The translations under genes were made by a program, and so were the position numbers. A stretch of 64,000 nt of DNA from Gloeophyllum trabeum ATCC 11539. Its lineage: Eukaryota; Basidiomycota; Agaricomycetes; Gloeophyllales; Gloeophyllaceae. This document shows positions 22,218-34,135 of this stretch, piece by piece (position 1 is the stretch's first letter; every line of letters begins with the position of its first letter). The notes under the pieces are model-generated. The model had not been told where the DNA came from and did no database searches. It worked only from the letters and a program-made list of their open reading frames with translations. The stretch is from contig NW_006920414.1 of assembly GCF_000344685.1 (NCBI RefSeq), forward strand, positions 1,110,677-1,174,676. Reading direction: 5' to 3'.

Positions 22218-23236
22218 ATGCATTCTTCACCGGCTGCTTCCGTCGCGGGCTCCTCAGCGAGCCAACCAAGCTCCTTCAAGTCCGGTCCCTCTCGGAGCAC
22301 AGGAAGCCCTGCCCCAACTACCGGACATTCTAGGCTGAGCGTATCGTCCCTGCTCTGCGAGGATCCCGAGCCGTGAGTGATCTCCTGTGACAAAAGCCTG
22401 TACTGATCAGTCACTTTATGTATCAGCTCAGGGCTGTCCTACCGCCTCGAAGTTGTGCAGCAACCAGAGCGTGCAGCCGAATTCACACACCGACCCCTGT
22501 CGCGCCTGCCGGTTGCTCCTCCTCCAATAGTGCAGCTCCATATTAGAGATCAAGCCGGAAATCCCGTCAATGAGTGCGTCTTTATCTTATATTCACCATT
22601 GCCGCGGACAAAGAACCCTGTTAAGAACATGTCATCGCGTAGTTGCTGATTCTTATAATCCTCTAGGGACATGGAGCTCCCTTTCCTAGTTGCTCACCTG
22701 ACCCTGCTGTCCGAAGACGGAAAAACCGCAGTAGACTCTGTTCCGCCGCCGGATGGGGAGGGCCCGTCGCTGAGGCTCCTGAACGGCACCCTTGTCTCCT
22801 CTCCACATTATCTGCGAAATTTACAGGGTAAGCGTGGAATATACTTTTTGTTTCCAGACGTGAGTATTCGATGGAGAGGTCGATATTGTCTGGCCGTCCT
22901 TCTTGTGAGGTTGTCAAGGCAAGATTTCACGGATCTGCTCACTTACCATTTGTGCTCATACGCTCGCCCGCCAGTGATCCCCTTGTGGGCGTCGGCCGCC
23001 AGGGAACCGTCGTCACCGAGGTTCGTACCAATGCATTCGACGTTCTCCCGTATAGCAGCTATGCGGCTCCGCGTGAGAGTTATTTTTTTTTCGTTGCTGT
23101 TTCAAGTTCTTAGCTGTGTTTTCTGCGTGGAACAGCACAAACACAACTGAGTCAATATTTCCTGCAGCAGGGTGCCCGACTCTACACGTTCTCTTCGTCC
23201 GTGTCAAACCCCAGCCCTCAGAGTCCTCAATCTTGA
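22218..23236 (+). CDS. velvet-domain transcription regulator
   Basis: Fungal-specific regulator of the VeA/VelB/VosA superfamily, which has a Rel-like DNA-binding fold and coordinates development and secondary metabolism. Coding exons: up to 22372, 22427-22573, 22667-22918, 22975-23072 and 23136-23236. The spliced velvet domain reads Y-R-L-E-V-V-Q-Q-P-E-R-A, R-P-L-S-R-L-P-V-A-P-P-P-I-V-Q-L, E-L-P-F-L-V-A-H-L-T-L-L, G-T-L-V-S-S-P, L-R-N-L-Q-G, Y-F-L-F-P-D-V-S-I-R-W-R-G-R-Y, V-L-P-Y-S-S-Y and Q-Y-F-L-Q-Q-G-A-R-L-Y-T-F. A Ser/Pro-rich N-terminus precedes it. The start at 22218 is a guess; the frame stays open upstream to 22038. The intron at 22919-22974 has a consensus GC donor (AAG|GCAAG). Which velvet paralogue this is cannot be told. 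Confidence 0.85.
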
Positions 23237-25908
23237 ATGCCTTGCCTTCTTCTCTCGTCTCCAGGGACAATTACTGTTCGCGACTTCGTCATGCCTTCCG
23301 GAAGGCCTTCTGGGTCTATATCAATCAATTCTTGACGCTCATTCTTCCCTGTTGCGCTCCGTATAGATTTCTGTCGTATAGCTCCCGTTTCAAGCGGCGT
23401 ATTCTCACTGGGCTGCATCATGTTCTCTCGCTCTCGGGACCTTTCCTAACACGCATCTCATCACACCGAAGCTTGCGCATACACCAGATTCTTGCTGAAC
23501 ACCCGCACTGATTAGAAGCATTTTCTGATGTTACCAGTGAATAGGCTTTGTCTTTCTATATCTGGAGTTATGACGAGTCGGGTGAATACGGCAAGGAGAT
23601 CTCAGGTGGCGGTCGCCCAGACTTCAGAATCTTCGTGGTATGCCATTAGAAGATGTCGTGATAACAAAAGGAGATGGAATGGTCAAAGAAGGTATGGTAG
23701 TTGCACACTGAGATAAGCTATTGGCGGACAGATCGGCGGCGAAAGGAACCTCGACACTGGGCAACAAACTCTAGAGCTGTGCATCACCAGGAATGCAAAG
23801 CTCCTCTGTAGTGAAGATCAGAGGTGATAGGAGGTGATACAATGCCACGTACTTACTTACATATGCATCTCTGCCCCGCTGGGCATGAGCGCACTCCCTT
23901 CATAGACCAGTACAAAATATAGGTTCCTTTGATAAGTTGGCATCATTGCAACCCTAGGTTTCCTCGAAGGCAAAGACTATCTTATTCTTGTCTTCTCATT
24001 GGCGACAATTCATGAGTGGCTCTGATCTTTGAAGGCTACACAGGCGCTCTATGGATACTTGCCATGCTTTTCAGCTAAGACAGCCATTCGAAGCACTGTA
24101 TGTACGTACGCCAGGTTACACGGCGGACAAACGATGTATCCAATTCTGCGGTCGCTGGGAAATTGGACAGTACTGTACCATTTTGATCAATTCGGCAGGC
24201 GGTGTGACATGTGACACGTTTTATGGATTCGTCTCGGTTTGTCGATTCGTCAAGTGGCTATATATGGTGCGAAGTGGCGCCACAGGCAAGGTCCGAATAC
24301 CTGATATGGAAGGTCTCACGGTCGGAGAGGTCCTGTGACCTGTGACACGCGCCAAATTTCGTCTTCGGCAGGTACCCCTGTGACCTGTGACTGCCGAATA
24401 GATCGAAATCATACAGTATGTCCCTTCAGGTGTCAAATTCTCTGCAACTATCACGCTGTCACATTTGCGTCATCCGGACGGTGGCGCATATTGGTCCGGA
24501 ACTGCTTAAACGCCTACGAGTGGCGATCCAGGTTTCGTGCCAACTCTTGATTTACCTTGTTACTGTATTTCTGAGGACTCTGTTGTGAGCTCTGGATGGT
24601 CAGAGCAACAACCTTGGCAAGCAAGTCGTGCAATCCAAGTAGATGCACATCTCTTGACAGTGTGCTAGCAGCACTGAGAGTGTGTCTAAAGTCGTGATAG
24701 CTACCGGGGCATGTGAAAATCCAGCAACAGCCACATCCTTATCGGGTACACCTCAACGGAAGCACAAATAGGTTCAAAACGATGTGAGTTGGCTTTGGGC
24801 ATGCAATATTTCGATGTAGGTAGTCTGGTAGTGTTGTAATGATACATTTCCTCCTCATTTTGGACCTTAGGTAGACCATCAGCAAATTGTCCCGCGGCTG
24901 GTAGTGGCTGGCGCTTATTCCAGTTATTTTAACATGTCTACAATCGCATTACCAGCCAAATACCAGACTTGTATTTATGATAAGCCAACTTGAACCGCCT
25001 GTTGAGATATGCTTACCAGAGAATTATCTTATCATTCTATATATATACCCTTAGCAACAAAGCAACCACCGGCGCCTGATGTGCGTCACCTCACGTGCTA
25101 AGTTCAACATGGCAGACTTTGAACTTGACTTAAAAGCGCGCCACAGTTCGACATCGTCGCTCATCTCCCTTGTATCACGACTAAGTCCCTTACACAGCTC
25201 CCACATGCTTCTGAATGGTGGCATCGACACCATCTACTATAACTCTCCGCGGGTAAGTTCTCTTTGTGAACCTGTTGCCTCTCCTTAAACTGCCTAAGTA
25301 CCTTCCTACAGCGCGTGTACGGCGGGGTTGATGCAACCTAGAAGTGGCCCTCATCGTGTATTGACATGTCTTGGTTGTGGGTAAGCCATTTCTCTGTGTT
25401 ACTGTGTGCCCATATTCATAGGTTCTCAGATTGTCGGAGCGACAAGTCTGAGTCATGCTTGCTAGGTATGTTTTTCATGTTTAGTGACATGACTGATGAC
25501 TGAGTGTTCTGATCCATTCTGCAGGTCTACCGCTGCCGGGTTCTAAGCATACAAGATGACTAGTGCACCAGGTATGTCTCTCATCTCACCTATCTGGTTT
25601 ATTGTAGTGACATGGCTTGCTTTCCATTGAGTAGGTTGTGTGGAGGGTATGGGTCAGCAGATAGTACTGTGTTGAATGTCTAGCCATAGCAAATCCTGTC
25701 TAGTAGCTAGTCTGAGCAATTATACACTGTTTATTGTGTTCATCAGCCAATGCTCCCCTTTTTGTTCCAGGGATCTGGAATATCAAGCAAATGACAGCTG
25801 ATAGTCTGATTAGAGCTTGTAATATGTAGAGGTATGGTACATATTGTACTTCTTGTGGGAGTCTTGCAACATGTGCCATCCGAATATAATGGCTGGCCCA
25901 GCCGTCCA
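23237..25908. other. gene-poor repeat-bearing region
   Basis: No coding exon can be supported. The stretch contains degenerate inverted and direct repeats (see the entry at 24163-24446) and low-complexity AT-rich DNA around 25,000. It leads into the direct repeat beside the assembly gap, so it is probably a nest of decayed transposable elements. Confidence 0.45.
24163..24446. repeat. imperfect inverted repeat, MITE-like relic
   Basis: The left arm (about 24163-24220) has TACTGTACCATTTTGATC, then ATTCGGCAG and GTGTGACATGTGACACG. The reverse complement of about 24370-24446 reads closely similar: GACATACTGTATGATTTCG, ATCTATTCGGCAG, TCACAGGTCACAG. The CCTGTGACCTGTGAC word occurs twice between the arms. 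Part of the right arm (GAATTTGACACCTGAAG when reversed) also occurs inside the 832-bp repeat near 26089, so these pieces belong to one repeat family. Confidence 0.5.
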
Positions 25909-26743
25909 CAAGTCTGGTACATATTGTAATACCGGTACTTATTTTAATTGATTATATGCTAATGGTATAAATTTGCTGATGACATCCGATAGCCTATAGG
26001 TCCCATGTTTGGAGCCATACTCAGACTTGCCCGGGCTTTGGAGATGACGTCACAGTTACTGCGTGACGCTGTGCCGGCAAGCAACGGAATTTGACACCTG
26101 AAGAGACAGACTGTCCAATTTCTGCACAACCGCGGAATTGAACACATCATTTGTCCGCTGTGTTAGTGATGTAAGCGCAAGAATTTAACCCGATGGTTAG
26201 ACTCGCGACCAGTCCTGTACGCAATGCACATGCCTTCCTTTTTAGGTCTTGGAATGAAGGCGTGAGCTTGCGAACGGACTGGTGACAACGGACAGTCACA
26301 TAAGGCCGCAGGGCCGCGCTCGTGCACAGCAGAACCCACTACCTTTGACTTGAACTGTGTGTAGACAGCAGTTTTGAATGGGGCTCCTCAACCTCCTGCA
26401 ATGTATTGATAATTTCATAGACCTATGGTCCAGGACATGTATAACATATCACCACAACTCTCGGAAATTTATATCAGAACTGAACAAGGCAGGCATGTTC
26501 TTCAAGCTTCAAATGTCCGGTCTCAACCACTCCTTATGAATCAAATGTCCTGCCACTTCTATGCATCCCTCTTGCCTGAGTGTTCAAGTTCCTCTGCCTG
26601 TCACTACTGTGTCAGTGGGCCGGCATTCAATACCATTCACCCTCTGTTTCCTTTTGTGATATGTTTTGATGTCATACTTCCCTTATTTGGGACTTTAGGG
26701 CAGGTTTCTCCCGATCTTGCAAATCTACTATGTAAGTTGTTCA
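25909..26743. repeat. direct repeat copy 1 (candidate 5' LTR)
   Basis: The bases from 25909 to 26740 match 27283-28114 at a constant offset of 1374 with only about two substitutions seen (near 26687 and 26711). Allowing one more mismatch, both copies end in CA (26743 and 28117). The next bases here are TGGGGAGGCGC, which could be a tRNA primer-binding site. The left boundary is unknown because copy 2 starts directly at the gap. Confidence 0.6.
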
Positions 26744-26890
26744 TGGGGAGGCGCAATTCCGGGTCGCGCGGCGAGTTGTTTGCATCTGTTTGGACTCTGC
26801 AAGAAAGTGGTCGCAAATCCCCCGCCTTCATAGAGCCTTCCGCATGTTGAAATCACGCATATTAAATGTACCGGCAGGGATGTCATGATA

Positions 26891-27282
26891 NNNNNNNNNN
26901 NNNNNNNNNNNNNNNNNNNNNNNNNNNNNNNNNNNNNNNNNNNNNNNNNNNNNNNNNNNNNNNNNNNNNNNNNNNNNNNNNNNNNNNNNNNNNNNNNNNN
27001 NNNNNNNNNNNNNNNNNNNNNNNNNNNNNNNNNNNNNNNNNNNNNNNNNNNNNNNNNNNNNNNNNNNNNNNNNNNNNNNNNNNNNNNNNNNNNNNNNNNN
27101 NNNNNNNNNNNNNNNNNNNNNNNNNNNNNNNNNNNNNNNNNNNNNNNNNNNNNNNNNNNNNNNNNNNNNNNNNNNNNNNNNNNNNNNNNNNNNNNNNNNN
27201 NNNNNNNNNNNNNNNNNNNNNNNNNNNNNNNNNNNNNNNNNNNNNNNNNNNNNNNNNNNNNNNNNNNNNNNNNNNNNNNNNN
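26891..27282. other. assembly gap (392 N)
   Basis: A run of N. Its true size is unknown. The frames that run through it have no meaning. Confidence 0.99.
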
Positions 27283-28117
27283 CAAGTCTGGTACATATTG
27301 TAATACCGGTACTTATTTTAATTGATTATATGCTAATGGTATAAATTTGCTGATGACATCCGATAGCCTATAGGTCCCATGTTTGGAGCCATACTCAGAC
27401 TTGCCCGGGCTTTGGAGATGACGTCACAGTTACTGCGTGACGCTGTGCCGGCAAGCAACGGAATTTGACACCTGAAGAGACAGACTGTCCAATTTCTGCA
27501 CAACCGCGGAATTGAACACATCATTTGTCCGCTGTGTTAGTGATGTAAGCGCAAGAATTTAACCCGATGGTTAGACTCGCGACCAGTCCTGTACGCAATG
27601 CACATGCCTTCCTTTTTAGGTCTTGGAATGAAGGCGTGAGCTTGCGAACGGACTGGTGACAACGGACAGTCACATAAGGCCGCAGGGCCGCGCTCGTGCA
27701 CAGCAGAACCCACTACCTTTGACTTGAACTGTGTGTAGACAGCAGTTTTGAATGGGGCTCCTCAACCTCCTGCAATGTATTGATAATTTCATAGACCTAT
27801 GGTCCAGGACATGTATAACATATCACCACAACTCTCGGAAATTTATATCAGAACTGAACAAGGCAGGCATGTTCTTCAAGCTTCAAATGTCCGGTCTCAA
27901 CCACTCCTTATGAATCAAATGTCCTGCCACTTCTATGCATCCCTCTTGCCTGAGTGTTCAAGTTCCTCTGCCTGTCACTACTGTGTCAGTGGGCCGGCAT
28001 TCAATACCATTCACCCTCTGTTTCCTTTTGTGATATGTTTTGATGTCATACTTCCCTTTTTTGGGACTTTAGGGCAGGTTTCTCCTGATCTTGCAAATCT
28101 ACTATGTAAGTTGTCCA
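27283..28117. repeat. direct repeat copy 2 (candidate 3' LTR)
   Basis: Nearly identical to copy 1 in the same orientation and then followed by unrelated sequence (CATCAAGG...). Together the copies look like a young LTR pair whose interior collapsed into the gap, or like overlapping contig ends that failed to merge. Confidence 0.6.
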
Positions 28118-29664
28118 CATCAAGGACGTCAAAACCCACTACCAAAGGTAGCGGGAATACATGTAGCAGGGTCACGCCTTTCCCCTGCCAAGTGTGACTC
28201 TGACTTGGAAAAATTCACCCTCTCAGTCATACAAAATCATCTCTGGGATACGTAGTCCAATGATGTTTTTGAAGCAAATGGAGTTGATTGAAATAGGTGA
28301 GAAAAGAGAATTCTCTCCATGAGTCAGTCTAAATGTGTCGAAGGTTGACCTATGTCAAATGAATCTATGGCCTTTTGAACCTACAATGGTGTAAAGCTCC
28401 CAAGACATGATTTTTCTGAGTTATGAGGCTCTCAAATCACGAAGTCCCACTCTCAGTTGGCGCGCGTCACGAGCATCCTGCCAAAACAGCGACCGTGGTT
28501 CCCAGCCGCTTCGCACTGTTCGTAGTGTAGCGAGTATTACAAGTGGAGCTTGAATTGCGAAGTGGCTGGGATCAAGCCTACCCGATGGTACACACCATGA
28601 TATATGTAGATCCCAGCCCCTTTCCACATTAGACTTGTAGGAAAATCATTAACCAGTCCCGATGGCGGACCCACGGAGCAGACACTGCAGGCAGAGACTG
28701 ATGTCCTGCTGGCGGGCATGCCAGGAACATCTCCCTGATGGGAGAACACTTTCATAGAATGGTCCTTGCTGGACCATAACCTGGACATGAAGAATGTCCT
28801 TTGAGTGAACAAAGAAAGGTCTGCGGGACATTTACTATAGTCCCCAAAAATCAGGGGACATTCAATTAACATTGTCCTTTCATTCTTTATGTCTGTATCA
28901 TGTTCTGCTATGGAGCATCCTAGGAAAGTGTTCTCGCACCCTTGCCGTGAAAGATGAATGACCAGTGGCGGGACACCGGTCCTTGCCCGCTGTGAGAGGC
29001 CCAGAGGAAGGCGGGAAGGGAAAATGTATGTGTTTTGTGGCTTAACTGCCGTTACGGTAGATTCGAGGTTCGTGCATCGGATCGTACGCCTCCCTACAAA
29101 GAGTCTGGTTACTTACGAGACTATTTCCCCATGCCGAAACACGTTTTCTCGGACGTGGTTCAGAAGAATCAGAACACGTCCTTTAGGATTTTTGATTTTT
29201 GATCACGCGCCTCTTGTGGCGGGGTGCGCAGTCATGACATTGGCAGCTGCGAGCCTGCCTGCGAATCTTTGCCCACGGACATGCGCACACTAGTACTGTC
29301 ACGGTCACTAGGCCCGCAATGTGTACACGATTGCTGCGCCTTTCCATCGTCCGTGTCACATAGAAAATGAATGTAAAAACTCTGAAGAATGGAATACAAC
29401 CCACATATTACTACATACTGCAGATTCACCCATCAGAGACCGGATGACCTGCACCTCGACATTCACAATCATGGTTGAACTTCAATCTGAACGGCGGCTG
29501 CAGCGCCACATTTCCCAAAATAGCAGCCCACGTGTAAGGGTAATTACGCAGCGTCGGGTCGGCCCGAGACAGTCGGCACTGCCCCGCACCGTGGTAAGAC
29601 AAGCTCGAGGCAGCGCCTTGCATTTGCCCTCACCTCTCTCATCTTCAACAACCATCCCAATACC
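28118..29664. other. intergenic, probable transposon debris then promoter
   Basis: The frames here are short and have no known domain. The part at 28,400-28,900 carries small imperfect repeats of the kind CAGGAACAT...ATGTCCT. The last 300 bp upstream of 29665 presumably contains the promoter of the CYSTM-type gene. Confidence 0.4.
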
Positions 29665-30130
29665 ATGTCGAACAAAGATTACTACAGTGGTGGCCAGCCG
29701 CAGGGCCAGTATTACCCGCCGCAAGGTGAGTACCCTAGGTATTCGTTTTGGAATACGAGCGCTGAGCGTGTTTTGTGGTGCTGTGTAGGACCACCTCCCG
29801 GGCAAGGCGGATACTACCCGCAGCAGCCCCAGCAAGCATACCAGGGAGGAGGCTACGGTGGCCAGCCCGGGTACGGAGGGTACCAGCCTCAGCCACCTCC
29901 GCAGACTGTATACGTGTACGTTGAATCTGTCATCGTACGATAGTTGTCATTGAGATTGATCCAACGCCCAGGCAACAACCGGCGCAGGACAAAGGTGGAG
30001 CTGGAGGATGCACGGCCTGCTTAGCCGGAATGTGCTTGTGTTGTTGTGCTGAGGGTTCGTCCGACTCCGATTTGCACAATTTGTTATGGCTAACGGATGG
30101 TCCACAGAGGTTTGCGACTGTCTATTCTGA
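29665..30130 (+). CDS. small CYSTM-type cysteine-rich tail-anchored protein
   Basis: Exons: 29665-29725, 29789-29915, 29972-30054 and 30108-30130, about 97 aa. The N-terminal two thirds is a Gly/Tyr/Gln/Pro-rich low-complexity region (P-Q-G-Q-Y-Y-P-P, Y-Q-G-G-G-Y-G-G-Q). The end is G-C-T-A-C-L-A-G-M-C-L-C-C-C-A-E-E-V-C-D-C-L-F, the pattern of CYSTM proteins, which attach to the plasma membrane and have been linked to stress tolerance and deep-cell-wall responses. The last exon is set by this motif: the splice 30054/30108 restores E-E-V-C-D-C-L-F and stop, while the unspliced frame runs on into unrelated residues. The hAT element starts 298 bp downstream. Confidence 0.8.
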
Positions 30131-30420
30131 TCATTCCTTCCCTGGTGGAGACGACACGAGTCTGCCTGCTGTTGCTACCTATTCCCGAGATGTATATCTG
30201 TTCTCATTCACGGACACGCCTGCACGATCTTGGAGAATCTTAGGATGCCCAAATGTACTAGACACTTATGGCTAATTATGTCTTTTCCTCTGAACTCGTT
30301 AGTGGCTGCGACGCGCCACTTTTCAGACGCCAGCAGCTGAGATGCTTTCACTGCGTGTACAAGTAGGTATTCTCAGAGAACATGCTGCTGACTACACCTA
30401 TTATATCTTCCCCTCATAAC

Positions 30421-30428
30421 GCGCCTTC
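30421..30428. repeat. 8-bp target-site duplication, left copy
   Basis: GCGCCTTC directly before the left terminal repeat; the same 8 bp follows the right terminal repeat at 34350-34357. Eight bp is the hAT superfamily length. Confidence 0.9.
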
Positions 30429-30447
30429 TAGTGTAAGGGGTAATAGG
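30429..30447 (+). repeat. left terminal inverted repeat of the hAT element
   Basis: 19 bp identical to the reverse complement of the right end; similarity continues loosely inward. Confidence 0.93.
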
Positions 30448-30767
30448 CGGCGGTAATTAACCGAGTTAATTAACAGGCTGTAATTCACCGTAAATTAACC
30501 GGCGGTTGTGGCGAACCTGAGATTCACCCGGTGAATCAGGGTGAAATAGGGGTAAACCTCGGAGGAGAGGTCCCCTTGTCCTGTCTGTATCCCTAGTGCC
30601 TCCCTGTGGCTACTGCAGTTATATCTGTACGCTCTTACATTAGACTATCCATACGGTATATGTACTTCATTGAGAAATGTGTCGGTATAGCAGGCCCGTG
30701 GCTGCCTGACCGGTAACTAAAAGCTTCGGCCAATTTCTAGTGGCCTTTTTTTCGTCCCGCCTGCACG

Positions 30768-31172
30768 ATGTCAGACAAGCGCATACCTACTCTACGGAAG
30801 TACTTGCAGTCTCTTCCATCTGCGATCCCATACCGAGCCGCAGAAGACTCTCAATATAAATTCCACCAATTTTCCCCGGATGCCGAATGGATCAAAGAGG
30901 AAGGCCTTGATGTTGCTGTAAACCGCGAACTTGAGGCAATACTGGGCTCACGGTTACCGGGATATGTCGAGGTGAAGGAGAGAGGCCCAGGGCTTGAAGC
31001 GCTTGCAGATGTATTGGATCGGTACTTGGAGCTATCCCCGCAATCCTTCTACCTTGATAAATGGCTTGATGACATCCTGACATCCGTAAAGCGTATATAC
31101 GAGCTCAATGGTGAACCTGTCCGTGCCATATTTAGCCTCGTATGCCAGATGTTCGGGACACTCACCAGATGA
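30768..31172 (+). CDS. N-terminal exon or accessory ORF within the hAT element
   Basis: An open frame of 134 codons on the transposase strand, starting M-S-D-K-R-I-P-T-L-R-K-Y-L. No domain is recognised. It has regular charged and aromatic spacing (D-A-E-W-I-K-E-E-G-L-D-V-A-V-N-R-E-L) and looks protein-like rather than random. It may be the first exon of the transposase, joined by an intron around 31115-31171, or a separate passenger protein carried by the element. Confidence 0.5.
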   Translation: MSDKRIPTLRKYLQSLPSAIPYRAAEDSQYKFHQFSPDAEWIKEEGLDVAVNRELEAILGSRLPGYVEVKERGPGLEALADVLDRYLELSPQSFYLDKWLDDILTSVKRIYELNGEPVRAIFSLVCQMFGTLTR

Positions 31173-34135
31173 AACAGATCCCCGACTGTCAAAGCCCGGA
31201 AATACCAGTGGGAAACGAAAATGGTGGCTCAAGTGCGACATCTCAATCTAGCGGCAGGAAAGAGCAAGCAGTGCAAAAGCCAACTCCCGGAACAAAGCGC
31301 AAGAAGCAGTCCGATAGCGCGAAGGCGAGCGGAAAGTCAAAGAAGAAGAAAGACACGGCTAGTAAGCCAGACACACTGATAATGACGAGCTTCGAGGACC
31401 CGGACTATGTCACATCCGAGGAGGACACCGACGATCGTACGGCAGGGGTGAGACTGCACCCATTGTTGCCCGCAATATCAAAGCCGTGTCGGAAGGTGAA
31501 CTCCACGGATCCCGAGAAGAAGCACGCCCGCTGCATATGCAGCAGAGAGTGTGGGACGTCGTGGGCATGGAAGCGCCCAAAGGCCAGGGTACTACTGCAT
31601 GCGATGAACTGTCAGTTTATGCCCGCAGACTTGCGTTGCCAAGCCACAGAGGCGCTCGCAGCAGACGGCAAATCAGGGGTCGTTGCAAAGGAAGCAGCGG
31701 TGAAGCTAAATGAACAAGCTGAGGATAGTCGAGCGAAGCAGCGGGCGGATGTTACAGCCAACACACAGAAAATGCTGCCCGATGTCTTCCAGACTGAAGG
31801 GCGAAAACGGCTGAAGACGAACGCGGACCGTGATCTCGTCAGCATGCTTGCATGCTGCGGCCTCTCACCCACACTCGCGGATGCGCCAGAGTTCAAGAAG
31901 TATTCTGCAACGCTGAATGCGATCTATAAGCCACCCTCTTCGTCATGGATAAGGGACTTTCTCTTACCTCAGGCGGCAGCTAAGGTCAAAGTCATGACAA
32001 TCGAGTTACTTCAGGATCCACGGGAACGTCATCAAACGTTGACCTTCGATGGAGGAAAGAAGAAGAAAAGAAGCTTCTTTACGGTGCATTCAACCACTGC
32101 GGAGGGGCGTGCCCTACTGCTGGAGTTAAGTGACGTGTCGGGATTGAGTCATACCGCCAACCTGATCAAGGAGATAATCGAGCGTGTAAGTCAGACCTCC
32201 TTCAAGGTTGTAACAAGGCTCAGACTGACATTTTCAACTAGTGGTTGATTCAGATCGGTCCTCATAATGTATCCGGCATTGTCTCTGACAACGCCAGTAA
32301 TACGGCCGCCGCTCGGAGACTGATTAGCGCCGCCTACCCTCATATAGTGAATATGCAGGATTGCTGTCATGAGCTAGATCTGGCGATTGAGGATATATGC
32401 CGGCTAGAGGAGATCAAACAGGTCAGTGCACATAACCGTGTTTGTTACTGATATAAGGACTAAGTTACGACGCCACTAGATCATTGGACCTCTTCGCGAG
32501 ATCCTCGCATTCATGAGTCGTTCCGGGTATGCGACGGAGTTGTTCGATAAAGCCCGCGTACGACTTGACCTGGGGCGAGGGCTCGAGTTCATAGGGGAAA
32601 CGCGATTTGGCACGGTATACTGGTCTGCCGAATCAGTCCGCCGGAATATGGAGGCGTTTCGAGCAATCCTCGATGATAAGTCCCTGGGCATAACACTTGG
32701 GATAACCCTAGATCCCCTTCTTGAGCGCGGTTCTGTCAAGACGATACAGTGGGAGTTACAGCTCACCAAACTCATAGCCATTCTTGGGCCCTTCTCGAAG
32801 GCGATCAAATGCTTGGAGCACTCAAGGACCACCGCAGGCGACGTATTCCTATTTTGGCTGGCAATACTCGCACAGCTAAGTCAGCTATTCGAAAGCAATG
32901 CTGTTGGGTTGGAAACTGCAACAATTGAAGAGATTCGTGCGATCACGAACACACGTTTCGAGAAGATGATTACCGGGCAACCGGACAACTTATACGCTTT
33001 GGCGTTTTTCCTTGATCCGAGTATGTCTACTGCCGACCGGTGCTGGTGAAGTAGTTGCTCATGGTGCATCAATAGGGTATCGGAACGCACCAATCTTCAA
33101 GCACCGAAATCCTCTTGCAGTGCCAGCAGTAACAATTAAACGTACCGAGGCAGGCCCTGTCACTCTATCAGGGTTGTCGGACAAGGATGTTGTGAAGGAG
33201 ATGGGGCTGAGCCTTCTGCGTCTACTGAAGAAAGAATACGGAGACGGTGTAAACATGAAGAGTCCTAAGCAAATAGAGAACCTCATGCAACTACGCAACC
33301 CTGATCTCGCCGGCATTATTCCAGCGCAAGCCATCAACTCATTGCGCAATGAACTTGACAACTACACGAAAGGTCGAGACCCTTTCAATCGCCGTTTCCG
33401 TAGTAATGAAACGGTCCTGGACTGGTGGAAAGCGGTGCGAAAGGATGAGCTCGGGCGTGTCCTCGGGGTGAGTTGTATTAGCCTCGTCGGATTTAAGGCT
33501 GACATGATGCTTCTGTAACAAAAGGCCCTTGCTGTGAAGATCTACTCAATCTCGGTGAACTCCATGGCTGATGAGCGCTCCGTGTCAACTGTGACTTGGC
33601 TCTCTCAGGGCCATAGGAGCACTATGTCTATCGGGACCCTCAACAACAACATAGCAATTCGCCAGTGGGAACGTTGGGACCCAGAGGTATATCATAATAT
33701 TTAGAAACATCCGACGTACTGATATAAACCTCCCGCCAGACCATTGTCCCGCTCCGTATGCCCACGCCAAAATGGCGGGATATGCAAGCAATGATTTTCG
33801 CACGTAGGGGTACCGCAAGAGGAAATGCGGGCACCACAACAAGGCTTCCAGAGCCTGATCAAGAGCAAGGTGTCAAGAGAGTAATCGATGATGACGTGAC
33901 ATGGTTGGATGAACCTACAAGAACTCTCCCGGCAAAAGTGATGAGAGACAGACTGACAATCCCGCACACTGGTAATCTCAAGCTTAATGACTTGATTGAC
34001 TTAGCATCGCCATTTCTGCTCGATGTTCTCTCTGACACTCCACAGGGGCCCTCCGTAGAGGCCGTGGACAGCGATAGAGATGCGTCGGATGATGCGGTTA
34101 TGGATGACACGCCGTTGGAATGGGATAAGTGGTAG
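31142..34135 (+). CDS. hAT transposase (BED finger, RNase H-like core, C-terminal dimerisation region)
   Basis: Exons read as about 31142-32185, 32242-32421, 32480-33020, 33076-33467, 33525-33686 and 33740-34135. All joins keep one frame and no internal stop remains. Visible parts: a basic region (K-R-K-K-Q); a BED-like C-x-C-x3-C-G-x-S-W-A-W-K-R-x-K-A-R-V-L-L-H-A-M-N-C; L-T-F-D-G-G-K-K and F-F-T-V-H-S-T-T; G-I-V-S-D-N-A-S-N-T-A, the second acidic site of the DDE core; C-C-H-E-L-D-L-A; and F-F-L-D-P-R-Y-R. The dimerisation-type end is A-V-K-I-Y-S-I-S-V-N-S-M-A-D-E-R-S-V-S with W-L-S-Q-G-H-R-S. The true 5' end is unsettled. The protein would cut and rejoin element ends in the nucleus. Confidence 0.82.

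Noticed and set aside
26728..27325. Open frames running through the N block
   Set aside because: They exist only because N bases never form a stop codon.
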